The notes beneath the pieces were generated by a model. The model saw nothing but the letters and a program-made list of their open reading frames with translations. It was not told the origin of the DNA and made no database searches. This document shows positions 1 to 14,900 of a stretch of DNA of 64,000 nt, one piece after another. Position numbers and translations under genes: made by a program. The DNA comes from Mimachlamys varia (Eukaryota > Mollusca > Bivalvia > Pectinida > Pectinidae). Numbering within the stretch: the first letter of the stretch is position 1; every line of letters begins with the position of its first letter. Where the stretch lies: NCBI GenBank assembly GCA_947623455.1, contig OX392530.1, positions 4,253,501 to 4,317,500 on the forward strand, read 5' to 3'.

Positions 1-2723
1 CCCCACAACTACACATGTCATGCTTTCTGCACTAGATTATAAAGTTTACTGTTTTATATCTTATTTATATTAACCAATAGTAAAACAGAATGCGGAGGGA
101 AGTTGCATTGAAAAAGTATTTCACATTTTCGTAAGTGAATACAATGTATATCAGTATAATATATGCTGGAGTGAAAAGGATGAATATATGTACTGGATTG
201 AGTTTATAATACTGATGTACATGTTCACTATTATATTGCTGATGATGTGGAACTATTTGCATAATAAAAATCAACCAAGCCTTCCAAACTATCTGGGAAA
301 TGTTTCATGGACTTAGATATAAGTGAATTGGATGAAATTTTGATGATGTAGCCGGGTAGGAGAAGCCACCGAAACCTAATGCAGGATTTCAAAACAAAAC
401 CGGAAAGCTGGTGAATGAGGCAAACAGGAAGTCATTTCAACAGCCGCAAGTCACGCAAATCCTCTGACCAACCCGAGTGAGCAACAACCAACACACACCA
501 CACATGACCGCATCAACGGCTAGGATGGTCAAGCTCTGATGATTACGATAGATTCTGTCCTACTAGGTAAAGCTCCGATAATTACGATAGATTCTGTCCT
601 AGTAATTAAAGCTCCGACAGTCTCCTTACCTTATCTGTGTAAACACAGTTAATCCTGCCACGTCTAGTCTGAAGTAAGGTACAATTATATCAGATGTTTG
701 TTTTATAACTGTACGTGCTGCTCATCGTAATAAAGTAACTAAACATATTAAATATATTATAAATACACTTTTTTTGTTTACATGTGATCATAAAAAATAT
801 AAAATCCTTGTAAGAAAGTGTCTTACACTTGTACAACTTATACATGATGAATTTCAGTTCTCAAAGCTAAACTGATATTGGTGAACTAATATAAGCTGTG
901 TTACTGTATAGGGTCTAATATCTTAGGTCCCCTGGAGTTTAATATCAATTACCATACACTATCAACCACTGCCTTGGAAGTAACTGAACAGGTAGCAAAG
1001 GGGCATTTTGATATAAGATCCAGCACTGAATATGACAGCTTTTAGTCCATAATAAATATTAATTTCAAATCAACCATCAATCTGCTCTCAAAGGTTATTG
1101 AAAAATGCAAACATGATGGGAACGAGTTAGTGGTAAGCTTGGAGGAGATGGGAAAGGAGAGATATGAGAACTAGAGACACCACTACCAATGATACAAAAA
1201 TATTACAACAATCATCACCAGCAATACTGAATCATGCCGTGAAGACAACAATAAAAGTATCTATCAAAATGTATGGATGACATGCATTTTGTAACTACCT
1301 AGAGTCTAAATTTGTTAATCTATAATTATTTAAAGTTTAATGTTTGTAAATTACTGTAAACATACTAAGGGCTATTCCAGTAAAATGTCTATCCCGACCC
1401 AGGACTACAGGTTTTGTTTAGGCCACTAACAGATTAAGTTCATTACTAATTAACATGATTGTAATAAAAGACAATATATAGGCTGGCAAGAAACCCATGC
1501 ATCCATGGACAGAAGTGATTTATTCTCAAGTCCAAGGATCAGGATTCGGAAGTTTTTTTTTACTGGAATAGCCCTTATTTTGATGCATTCAAATTTTACT
1601 GTTTTAAAAGATAAGCTCAATAATGCAGTTACTAGCACAATTAGAAAAGTTGTGAATAATATTACCACTGAAGTAGGCAGGTCTAATTTACTGTATATGG
1701 ATTTACTAAGTAGCTAACAATCTTATCAACATATTATGCCAGAAACTTTCAACTACATCATTACACTAATAACAGTTTGCAAACAAAAGTGTTATAAATT
1801 TTAAATTAATTTCAGTATCATGAAAATGATATTTTCTGTCTGATAAATTAATTGTAAGGACTACAAAATTTATCTATAGACATGCATAACACAACACTAA
1901 GCATGCTTTTTAGACATGTTTAAATGCCTGAAATGATAAAAACTTGTAATTGATTACAAAACAATATGACAAACAGGTGGTAGCAGTATATAAAACAGTT
2001 ACGTCTAATCCAAATGCCTTTTAAGTATAAACTGATACATTTCGTGATAATGATTTAAGCAAATAATAACTAGATGTTTTTAGATTTTATCCAAAATAAT
2101 GTCTTCTTAAAGAGAATAATATTTTAAGGTATAGAGTCCAAGTGTTCTATGCATACCTCTAATAAGATGTTGTTTAAACTGGTTTTTCCGTAGAAATATG
2201 GAAGAAACTAGAACACTGACATGTTACGGACCACATCATGTGCCTAATCATATTACTTTTTATATATTCCACTTAATCACCAAGTAGAAGCAACAGAAAT
2301 CATCTTAGATACACAATATTAATAAAGTATAGAGCATGTATATAAGCTAATAACTATAATTTACCATTAAGTATGAACGAAAAGTGGACCAGAAAAATCG
2401 AAAGTACTGTTTCAAAACACATCACACTTTTGAACAGTTGTAGGACTATATACCTTAAATAAAGATTTCTTTTAACAAACAAAATTATAACCCTACTTTA
2501 AATCTTAACTTAAAATCTTATACAAACAGATTTAAATTCATAAATCAAAATACCCATGTTTAGCTCTTTCAAATATTCTAAAAGTTTTTTTTATGAACTA
2601 AACCGAAAAAAAGGGTCTTGATGAAAACTAGAAATGCACTATGAAATGATAAAAAAAATATGCAGCTAACTAAAACCAACTTGTTGATAAATAGATGGCT
2701 TGTATGGCAGTGATGGGACAAAC
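1..2723. other. DOCK7: DOCK intron (continues off the left edge)
   Basis: AT-rich sequence with no stretch matching the DOCK segment that should follow EYK and no other convincing exon. It contains one MITE at 1,367-1,576. Confidence 0.7.
1367..1576. mobile_element. MITE family A (AAGGGCTATTCC ends)
   Basis: Terminal inverted repeats of about 19 bp (AAGGGCTATTCCAGTAAAA and its complement) bound 210 bp with an inner GGACTT...CAGGACT pair. Degraded relatives lie at about 3,945-4,110 and 15,605-15,770. Confidence 0.7.
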
Positions 2724-2900
2724 CTTGTACTCGAAATTGGAGATGGCGTAGTAGACAACTTCGAGCAGCTGGCTGAGGACACCAATGTTGAGGTCAGTCC
2801 ACCACTGCCTTAGTACCGTCTGGTCTGCGTTCTTCAGCACCCACATAAAACAGATGAGGAGGTTGCGTGTGCATTCTGCACTCAGAGGACACTTCTTTGT
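2724..2900 (-). CDS. DOCK7: DOCK exon 29 (residues 1283-1341), last in window
   Basis: Encodes [32 protein letters not shown] and ISNFEYK, matching DOCK7 ESSRSLLICLLWVLKNADE and FEYK. Phase 0 to 0, donor GTTTGT. Further exons, including DHR-2, must lie beyond position 1. Confidence 0.93.
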
Positions 2901-5900
2901 CTGCAAAATCACATTTAAATAGAGGTTGAAATCTAATAACAAAGTAATTGGTATTAAAGTAAATATAGGTGAAACCATGAGGGAGACACTCATGATGTAA
3001 CAACCCATTCCAATTAAGTAATCTGAATCATTTAAAAAATGAAAAATTCACCAAAACTTTATGAACAAACAAAATGAACTAAAGATGATGCTTGTTTAAA
3101 ACCAGAACTGTGATTCACAGGATAATTCATGTTATTGAATACTTGCAAATCCTAGAAGTTTATACATCATTAAGTGGCCAAAAGTTTTGCATTGACTTAC
3201 TAATTAAACTTGAACCCCTTAAATTTCTCATATGGGATGTAAATCCCTTAAAAGTGATAAAATATGAAATTAAAATGCTGATTCACAGCTACAAAATCTA
3301 GAAAAAGCCCAAAGTTGTGTATTTATACGGACATCATGTGAAAGAAGTATTTGGAACAGTACAAACCTTGTTATTACTGGAGTGAGGTGTTTCAGACACT
3401 CTGCCTCCAAAAACACCCTCACCACCAGCTATTGCCATGGCAACTCGATGGCTGATTTTATCCCCTTCGTCATCATCATAGTTTCCAGAGTTTCGGTACC
3501 GACCTTCGACCCTGGGGTCGTACAACTGAGAGAGGGCATCTATAACTATGCCTATGAGGGGCATGTATAGGGCAGCCAACCTGCTCTTCATCTCTGGGTC
3601 TGTGTAGCGTACGTCCAGGTCGTGATTATACTGCATGTTACACACCATGTTGATGGCACGCTGATGTATGACAGGGTGACTGACAAAGAAAACCAATTTA
3701 CAGATGTAAGTATGTCAGACTTGTACTTACTGTAAATGTACTTATTTTGGAGTACTTAAATTTTAGCACATGACCAAATTGCAAGGATAAATTGGTGTAC
3801 TAATAATACTTGCTGTAGAAAGCAATATACAGAAACTGTAATCATAATGTAGTGGAATACATTTAGTGGGAAAGTTGCTAAAATATAAGATCACCACTAA
3901 TATATGAATATTTACAGTATTATATTCAGTATCATGATGTTTGATTCCCACCCCAGGACTACAGGTTTGTTAAGGGGTACTACCCACAGAATTGATTAAA
4001 TAAATAACATAGAAGCAATAGGAAGGAAATCCAACCATAGGTAAAAGTGATTTATTTGTGAGTCCTGGGGCCAGGTACCTTTATCTTAATGGAATAACCC
4101 TTTCCAGGAAAGTTTCTGCTGATTAATTTAATTAACAATTAATACACAAATATTACACCTTTAAATATAATACTACAAGTGATCAAATCTATATCCTATC
4201 CTGTCAGAGACTTACAATGTCTCAAGTGCCACGGCCAGGTCAGACAGCATGAGGCCAACTAAGAAATGTTGTTGTCGGAACTCCAGTGTGAGCTCGTAGA
4301 AGCGCCCTTTGTCAGTCAGGGTGCTCGTCGAGGTGTAGGACGTTGCCGAGGTGATGCTGGTGATGCTGGGGGTCGGGCTCGACGAGTTACCTGAGGGGGT
4401 CAGCGGGGTGGCAAACGGCAGATTCAACGGAAAGAAATGCTCATGGCTACAGATAATACGAATGAAGTCCAGTCTCAACAACATCAGGGTGGTATTGTCA
4501 GCCAAGGTACGCAGTCGGTCAGAAATCTGCGTAACACAATGTAAGACACCCGCATGTACATTCAGTTTACATAGTCTTCATCAGCATCAGAAATTTATTG
4601 TTAGGAAAGATGTATAACTAATTGATATCGTCTCTGCAACATTAGTCATCCTGTTAACCAGGGTATATCCTCATTCAGACACCAGCTATTACACATTTTA
4701 TTAGGAAACATCTCAAAATTAACAGAAAACTATGACTGGCAATTTTACTTATCTGTCAGAGGTGTACAATTTCACATTTACAGTATTTGCTTGAAAGCTT
4801 AGTGTTCAATCTTTTCCTAGCCTGATCTGTAATCTAACAGTAAACACTGAAAGTTCTCACTAGCCTTGACATCCGATTCACTAGTCTTCAGTATCAGGCA
4901 GGTGACTTTTACTGGTACCAGGGACGTGGAATTGTACAATCCTGGACACATACAAATCTACCGTTCACTTTTAAATCATTAGCACCAATTACTTTTATGT
5001 TTACTGTATAAAGACGGTTTACTTACTGTTTTGCAGTACTGGCGTATGAGCTGGAACACGTAACCTCTATCCATGTAGGAAATCAAGTCGTGTAGGAAGA
5101 ATGCTAGACTGGTGTTAAGGCTTCTGATTAGTGGAGGGTCCTGTCAATCACAAACACACAATTAATATCTAACAAATCAACTATCATCCAAGTAAATAGA
5201 GGATCTAACAAAAACGTTCAGGTAATATTGAATTTATTAAATATGTTTATTCATCTCACATGAAATAAAATAATAAGTTAGATATATTCAATATTGCATG
5301 AACACATTTGTTAGATTCTATTTTTCATCTAACTTGAGAAATATACTTACTAACATATATTCTGAGTTTGTTTTGTACATAAACAGGAATTGAAAACTTT
5401 GTGTACAAAACAAACTCAGTATATATTATTCATACCAAACTGATGAATCTTATTCCTAATACTTACTAACATATTTTCAATGATCCTCTTATATAACAGA
5501 AGACCCATTTTTCACTACTGTTACAACAGCATCACACTATGTATAATAACTGTGGCTTCATATTAGTGTTTCTACAGTTACAAAACTCATTTTCATTTGT
5601 ATTGTACATTTTCTGAATTGTTTTTATTACACCACTATTTTGCACAGCAAATAACCTGACTGTGTTATATAACAAATCTGAAACTCTATCAGGGTTACTT
5701 AGAACTACATACCTTGATATACCTGTCTAAGATGTCGCGGATGAAGGTACTGATGAGAGAGTTGATATCTTCTATGAAATGGTCGGGAAATCTCATCTGA
5801 CGTGGGGCGCTCAGTCTGTCAGTCTTAGCCAGGTGTTCCGCTATACTTTTTATCTAAATAGAACAAACATTCAACATTATCGTCATTTCAAACCACAAAA

Positions 5901-8900
5901 ACCACCTTTAAGACACTCCAAATAGAATATGATTGATAAGAAAAGATATTTGATAGACATAAAACCATTCATCAGTCAGATCTAAGCTGTGTGTGGGTGG
6001 TTAGTTGGTGCGGTGGATAGCGCAATTGCCTTTCACCAAGGCGGCCGGGGTTCGATTCCTCGACCAGATGTGAAAAGGTATGGGGTCAACTGCCGAACCA
6101 CATGGGTTTTCTCCTGGTACACCGGTTTCCTCCCACAATAAGACCCCTCTCGGGCTAACATCCAGGCCAACAAGAGTGATTAATATAAGTTGGATAACTT
6201 GTTTCATAATTGTTATAAAATAAAGTTTATATTTATACAGCTGTGCTGTGGTATTCTGAATGGCAGTGTCTTACTTACAATAATCTCAAAGAAGAACCAG
6301 GAATGAGCAAGGGCAACTTCACGAACGGGGCCACTCAGTACCAGCCACTGTAGTGTTAGCTCTTCGTGTACCGTCTACAAGAAAACATAACATCTTTATT
6401 GTTCTCAAATAACATATTTACATTGTCCACATTATACAGGTCTACACTACAGCATATTTCTATAGTTTATAAATATAAAAATACTTCATATTTATATGGT
6501 CCAAAAATATACAACCATATTTTTTTTTTTTTTTTAACTTTCATATTTGTTTTATTTTTTCAGAGATTTTATAAATATATATATACAACACAAGCTCACT
6601 TACGTTCCTGTATACAACATATCTTTTTGGTTGATAAAAAATATACAACATATTTACAGACTCAATAAATACACAACACATGTGTACCGGGTTTGAGAGT
6701 TTTGACTGACTTCACCAACAGATTTAAATGGTACAGATTAACAATTGTCGTTGCTCAAATGTTCATTTTTATCCCCATCAATATTGTTTATCAGCTGTAG
6801 ATCCAGATGAAGACATGCTTTACCTTCTTTCCCCTGATCTTGGGGAAGAGTTGAGACAACATGTCATCGCCTCTCATACTGCCCGTCCTGTCTAGGTATC
6901 GCCCACCACCACCTGCAGTCAATCAACCACAACACAATCATTATATTATTATGTGTGGTTACTCAGTCAACCACAACATAAGCTTTATATCATTATGTGT
7001 TGTGTTGTTATTTGTTCCAAGTGTAGTGATCAAGCTAACATTATTGTACTGGGTGGCAACCAGTTATCATGAAATACCATTTATCATAAACATGCACATT
7101 TATATATATGAGCACAAAATTAATTTCCTGATGTCCAACACAGGTGAAAAAAACCCAACAATTGTCAAATTGCCAACTTGTTTCCGGACATTTTCAATTG
7201 AACTGAAGACAAATCGTACCAACAATGCCCTGGACCTCGTTGTCAGGACTGGTTGGCGTACTGCCAGCCAGATCAGGATTACTGTTGCTCCTTTGATAGG
7301 GTTGCTTGGATACCGGCAGTGATGAAGGTCGCCCAAGGGTGTTATAACCAGACGCAGAATTCAGGTTTGGTAATGTTGCTGAAAATATTACACATCAAGT
7401 CAAGTACATATTCCATACATGAAGTATAAATTTTTCTCCTAGTGGTGAAGTCTACAGGCTCATATGCTCACTCAATCAAATCTGATAAAGTGTGATTTTT
7501 TAAGTATATAATAATTATTGAAGTCTATTGATTTATATTACTCACACGCTCTTAACTGTAAAGATCGAACAAAAAAAAGATTTGTTTCCCTTGACATCGA
7601 AACATCCTGAGTAGGTAAATATATGATACATGTATAGATAGGTATAAAATCAATAATTTCAAAACATATTTTTATGTGGTTTGTGTAGGAGAGATGCTCA
7701 CTTTAACAGTGCTTCTTTGAAAAAAAATGACTTTAAAAGTTTAATCATACAGGTATAGCAATATTTAGATTTTTGGGAAAACACAACATTCTTTTGCTCG
7801 GCCTTATAAAACATTACCTGTACTCCCTCTGATTACTTACATTGATGGACCATGCCTGGGTGTGGCAGAGATGAACCGTAGTGTATGTAGGAGGCCAGTA
7901 AGGAATTTCGACCATTGTGGTCATTCTTTTCTTCCAACAGTTCATGTACCCTCTTCACAATCTGCACCAGGGTCTCAAACACTGCTTGTCCAATAGTCAC
8001 TAGGAACACAATAATCCACTCATTAATATTACAGATACTTCAAACTTTTAACTCACCTGGACTTGTGTGTCACAATTATTGAGAAACGTTATTAATGATA
8101 ATTTCAATTTCCTGTATATCATAATTCTGCCCATTATTTTATATCAACAAACCTAAAACTGAGATGTACATGTATTGTTTAAAAGCTAGGTAATATTGGT
8201 AACACATAAATATCCTTCCTCACCAACAATCGACATCATTTTCTCTAAAAAGCTAGCAGTGACTTTTACCTTAACACGCTGAAATATAATATTTTTTCTA
8301 TAATTTCTATAGATGAGCTGTTGCATAAAATTCAATCAAAACCTATTGACAAATTAAGTTGCAAAAATGTCAAGTAAGAATCAAATTGGTATTCACTTGG
8401 GTAACACCATCCCCACCACCAGACCACCACCTTCTCCCACCCAAAAAATGCTGGGAGTTATACAAACAGGAAATTCAAGAAATAAATGTCACAAGACTGT
8501 ACCAATAGTTAAACTGACTTACTGGTCTGTCCAGACATGACTGGAGGACGCACCAGGAGCTGGATGAGTTTGTCCAGTATTAAGGGTAGAAACTGAACTT
8601 GATTCTCTCCCTTTGCCAAGTGTAGCTCTCCAAGACTGTACTTGAGTTCCATCTCAAACTGGGACTCGTTCTTACGAGGCGGTAGTTTTTGCTCCTGAGC
8701 CAGACGACAAAGGCCAAGAAATTTCTCCAATCTGTCATCCTAAATAAAACAAAACCTACATCACAATATGTTTACTTTCACATTTTATTTTTACCATCAC
8801 AAAATGTTTACTTTCAAATTTTATTTGAACCATTGCAAAACATATTTGAAATCAAACTAAATTAAATACATTTCTAAACAGAAAATCTAGACAAGCTATA

Positions 8901-11900
8901 TCAGTGTGAATTGTAAATTAAGGTATTAGCAATGTATGTTTAATATCCAAAATTAAGCAAACGTGTCCATGTAGATTTGGTGAGGTTTTATTTAAATTAC
9001 TTTCCATGAATATATATCTTGCATGCAAAGTGAAAATTATCAAGGGTTTACAATCACATGAGAAATAAGTAATAACTGACCTGTGTGTGGACTGATGATG
9101 TAGACTGTATCGCTACCTGGAAAAATCCTTTGTGGTTGTCCACCCACTTCATCCCTGTCAGAGCCGTCTGTAGATACAATAGACATAACACTACTGTATT
9201 GCTTATGCATATCATTCTTAGATTGTCAGAGCCTTTGTGTAAACATGCTCCAACTAATGATTCTGCATTTTTCAGGAACAAGTTTCATTTAATGCCAAAA
9301 AATATTCTTATGCTGTTATTTCTATTTCCTTCTGTTTTTTTCCACTGTAACAATAAACAAACGTTAGTTTGAAAGGATTATCATCCAAACTTACATCTGG
9401 GAACAAGATAGAGTAGCTGGGAGGAAGCTTGTCCACAGATACCGGGAGGTTGAACTCCCCAACCATCAGTCTGCCATCCCTGCACAGTGGTAGCCACTAC
9501 AATAGAGAAAGGCATCACCTCAAAATCATACCCATTACTGTAAATCTTACACTAAATATTTCTAAATGTTTTGCTTAAAAAGGAAAGTCAACAGATTCTA
9601 AAGGTGTGAAAAGAAGAGCTCAGTCCTTGAAATACATGCAGTTCCATTGATTGTGAGATGACTTACTAATACTGCCTAGTATGTCCAAGAGTGGATGTTC
9701 ACAATTTGATAGTAACATGCTAGTTCAAAAGATTAGACAAAACTAAATTAAAATTATTCTATCAACACCCAGACTGACTCAAATAATACTAAAAATTAAA
9801 ATTAATATCCTTTATAAAATTTGGCTATGTTCTAACATTTACCCAAAGTACTAAACTAGCTGTATAACTCACAGACATATCCCCGCTAACTGTGATGTCA
9901 CACTTACAATATCACACTTACACTATAACAGACACTTCCCAACTGTGACATCACACTTACAATATCACACTTATACTATAAACAGACACTCCTAACACTT
10001 ACGGTGTAGCCGACAGCCACCTCTACAGGGACAGGTTCATTCTTCTTGTTCTGACAGCTCAAATGGTAAAATGTAAACAACAGGTGGTGTACGTCTGTCA
10101 GTTTGGCAGGTAGTTTCACTTTGATCTCCTCATAGAAATCTGGCGACCTGTTGACCACACATCATATACAAACCCCTTATTTCTAGGGATTCAAATCATT
10201 GACACACATTGATACCAATACACCCAGGGCGATACAATCCATGTAGTGTTATTAATCATCTCTAAACAAGTCACATCTAACATTATCAATCACAAAACTG
10301 TAAAAGTGGAATTCACAGTGTGGAAATTTTTGCTTATTTCGCTGGCATTAAATTTCTGCGAAAATATCCACACGCGAACATATTCAACAATACTCAAACT
10401 CTACAGTAATATATAGTAGTAATACAGGTACACAGTGTTAAACAGCATAACTACAGCACAAACATTTCCACGTCACGAACAGTTTGGAGGCTGACTAAGC
10501 AAAAAATTCCACACGCGGAAATATTGGCTTTTACAGCAATATCAGAACTTATACTGTAAACATAAATGTTAGAGCAAAACAGTGTACTGTGAGCAACCAA
10601 AATGTGTTGACATCTGTGAACAAATTTTGTTATGTGCATTAGAATAAAGGCCAATAACTCTGTATATCCTAAAGCCAAGAGACCCATTTCCAGCATGTGG
10701 TACTTCTATAATTACAAACGATACTGTTCACAGTCAAAGTAAGAGATGTTATAAATCCCTGGAAATTGATTCGAGACTCATAATACTGCATAAAAATAAA
10801 AGTTGAAAAGTATGAGAGAAATTCCATGATTAAAGTTCTCTTTAACTATTTGTCAAGCTTCTATAACACAATAATTGAGCACGTACTTGTTGTGATAGGT
10901 GACTGATGTGTAGGCTTCTTTGGACAGCTCGGGACAGTTAGACTTCCCAAATATCACCTGTAACAGGAGGGGAATGTTGACGTTATGGACACGAGTTCGT
11001 GTATATATATTGGATTATAAATCTAGTTTAAATAGCGGAACAATGGTGATTGAGTGAAAGTCTGTGTAGACTGTAAATATTCAAATATAATCTTGAGTGC
11101 CGAAAGGTCCTATCATATTGCTGACAGGCATGTGTATATATTGTCATTATATGATAATATTCTGTGCTGATGATGTGAATACTTTTTAAATTATCACCAC
11201 AAAGCCAATATTGATCCCTGATAGATTCTAGTCCTTCATGTTCAGCATCTAGAAAATTAGAAAGAACTTTTGCAGTCTCCTATTCCAGAGTTGTATACTA
11301 ACAGGTAGTGCAGATGTATCCTCTTCTCCATTCATGAACTGGACTTTGACTGCTAAGTTTCTGGCTGAACCCTGTCTGTTGGCAAAGTTCAAGCTCTTGG
11401 GGTAGATGTACAATAGATTTCTGAAGAAGAAAAATAGATTAATTAGTGTTTTTGTGATGTTCAGCATTACCAGAATAAAAAGCTTACAATGTGTCTATAA
11501 ACTTAAGGCTATTTCAAGTTATCATTTTCAAGAGAGGTGGGATCAGGCACCTGTATTGAAATTGTAGAGTTGGTGAGTTGAAAACTGATCTGCCTGTCAT
11601 TTCTTAAATTAAAACTTTTTGATTATTTGATAGGTGGTGGGCCTCTCAAAATATCCTTCCATCCCTCCATATACATTAGTTAATTCTGGAAAAACCTCCA
11701 ACTGAAGTTTTGATAAATTTGCTGATGATATAACCACTGTTGTGTAGCCTGTGCATTGAAAAATGTTGGGACCCTTACAAAGGTGATGGCTGTTGGAACA
11801 AGTTAAAGTTGTGTTTTTTGAACACGTTAATTTCTATCTACATGAAAACATTTTACCATCAGCTGATCTGGATACAAACATCAGGGTGTTATGAAATGCT

Positions 11901-14900
11901 GATATCACACTCCAGAAAAGCAACTTCCTTAAAAGTACAGTTATTGTAGGGGTTGAACACCTTCAAAGAAGGACATACAGATTTTTGGTTGTTTTTGTAA
12001 CCTGTAGGTAGAATAGGGGTTGAACAACTTTAAAGAGGGAAATACAGATGTTTGGATGGTTTTTTTTACCTGAAGGTAGAGTAGGGGCTGAACACCTTTA
12101 AAGAGGGAAAAACAGATGTTTGGATGTTTTTTCAACCTGTAGGTGCAGAAGGGGTTGAAGTCCTCCCAATTTGGAAATACAGATGTTTGGATGTTTTTTT
12201 TACCTGTAAGTACAGTAGGGGTTGAACACCTCCCGAGAGGGGAATTCCAGAATTTCTTTAGTTGGTCTGTTCTTGTCATCAGGGTACGGTTCAACCTTCC
12301 ACAGTTCAGGAGTTAGTGTGTACCGAGGTTCAGCAGGACACATGGAGATGTCCAACTTCAGGGAACCTATAGAAAAATTACAGTTAAAACCATCTAGGAC
12401 AACAAGCTAGACTATTATAAACACTTGATACGTATAACTATGGCTGGGTAGCACAACAAATGAAAGGGCAGGTTTACATTAGAACTAAACATGTCATACA
12501 ATCCCTATGACAACATGTAATTACTTATTGTTACAGTAATGAACTAGATGTTTACCTGGAATACACTTGACTCTCTTCAGTATACTGGAAGGTCGCTTTA
12601 GATCGGCCAGAAACTTGTATAGATCTTCATCACTCAGCTTGTCAGCCTCCTGCAATCACCAGAGTTAGTTTTAAAGTACATGAAATCTGAAGTATATGCT
12701 GATATCATGCTTGTTTTAGATTACTAAAATAATTGAAATATTTATCATTATATTGATACTTCCCGACAAGCTAGAATTACACTAATACAGTAGAATGTTA
12801 ATGATACAAACCCAACATGTGATCTTTAACTGATCAGAGTAAAAGTTGTTGCTAACTTGGTATTAATTTCTCATTAATTCTGAAAGATCTGTTCCACAAT
12901 TAGCCATATGGGAGGGATAGGGAGGCACTATTTCAGAGACTCCACCACCCAACAAATCTTAAAAGTGATTTAAAATAAGGAATGATAAACAGATCTAGTT
13001 TTAATCCATCTTCCCGTGATATATTATTAATACAGTGTCTCCTACCACCCCCTCCCGATTAATTATGGATAAGCCCTTACCTTCTAAATGGACTAAAATA
13101 ATGGCAAAGTATCTTTCTGCGTCTACACCTTAAAGTCATTGAAATAAATCTGGAAAAAATTGATCCCATTTGACCCCTCTGATCTAGCTTGAAAGTATTA
13201 CATGGTTGTTAAGTTAGACAAATTTAATAGCCCTTAATCTCAGCATGCAACTTACCATAAAAACCCTAGCTCTAAAGGCCAATTGTTCATTGCGATGAGG
13301 CCATTCTAAGGCTTTCTTTCAATCTCAACAAACTTGATGTTGAAACAAAAAAGTATAACCATGTCTTATTTTATTATCTCAATGGAAAATATTCATAGCT
13401 GCTTGGCATCACTGTGTACATTTTCAACATGTAAATGGCAATTTTTCCGTAGTAGCTACACACCTGTTTGAAGAAGCTGGAGACGGTGAGGGTAACTGGT
13501 CTGAAATTGTCCAGACTTGATCCGTAATCATCAGGAGAACTGCCCCTCTTCTCATACCCTGGCCTTCCTCTGTCCATGGACCCACGGCGAGATGCACTCT
13601 CGTCCCGTGCACGCTTACGGAAACTGTCGTACTGGCCAGGTACCCCAGAACTTCTTCTGTCTGTGTGAATAATTCAACAGGTGACATACACCTTCAACAT
13701 AATTCTTACATAATCAAAATATCAGCATCTGTAACTGTCTTTCAAAGAACCTGTTAACACATTTCATGCAAGTGACCTTGAAATTCTATCAAGGTCATTC
13801 AATTGAACAAGCATTAAGACCTTTCATCCTAACACGTAGCTTGCCAAATCTCACAACCTCAGATATTCTGTTAACCATTTCAAGTTTTATAAAAACTTGA
13901 CATAATGCCATGTGACCTTTAAGTAGATCAAGGTCATTCACATGGAAAATTTCAACACTTTTTGTATGAGAATGCAATTGGCTAAATAAACGCCATACTA
14001 TGCATATGTTTGCTTATTTAAAAGAAAATATCAATTAAAATGATTTCAACATATTTTTGAAATCAATATATATAATTATGCAATACCAGTTTTTCTTAAC
14101 TGGCTGTCCTGTATCTATACATACCTAAACTGGCTGTCCTGTATCTATACATACCTAAACTGGCTGTCCTGTATCTATACATACCTAAACTGGCTGTCCT
14201 GTATCTATACATACCTAAACTGGCCGTCCTGTAGGTATCGGTATCTATTTTGTCCACTGATGCCTCTCGTTCCAGACTGCCAGCTCCACTCACTATATTC
14301 ATCAGATAAATAGCTGTCCAGGCAAAAGGCATTCTGTATTTCCCCAGTCTCTCACAGAACTGGGCTGCATTGCTTCGTAGCTTGTCTTCCTTAGCCTGTA
14401 AGAGAATCGTTATAACAATGAAATTAAAACATTTTTTTTTTTCATTGGAGAAACAGATTAAAAGTCATTTTGAATAAAAGTATCTAAAACAAGAGTTTTG
14501 CAACTAAAACATTAAACACTGCCAAATTTTGCTCAGCCTCCCATCTTTAACATCATGGAAATTTCATAATGAGCAATTCCAACCTTTGAATTGGAAGAGT
14601 TTAAATGTGTCTTCACGGGTGAATGAGTTAAAACTTGGTGAGCAGTGCAACTAATACAAGACATGAACTCACCTTGTCTTCCTTCATGTAGGGCTCAGCA
14701 CACTCCCCAATATCTCCCTGTTGTAAAACTTTCTCCAACTGCAAAATGATCACACTTATTTTGAATTTGAAAACATCACCAACAACAGATCTGTTTTTGT
14801 GAACAAAAATGTTTGTCTCCCCTGTAATGGTTGAAAAGTTAAATTACAAACAAAATAATCCTGAAATCACAGCACATACTTAATTTTGTCACAATATTTC

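Noticed and set aside
6861..7322. 153-codon plus-strand frame
   Set aside because: It runs antisense across DOCK exons 22 and 23 and the intron between; no homology seen.
11941..12294. 117-codon minus-strand frame
   Set aside because: It is the exon 14 end plus its intronic repeat copies in a different frame, not a separate gene.
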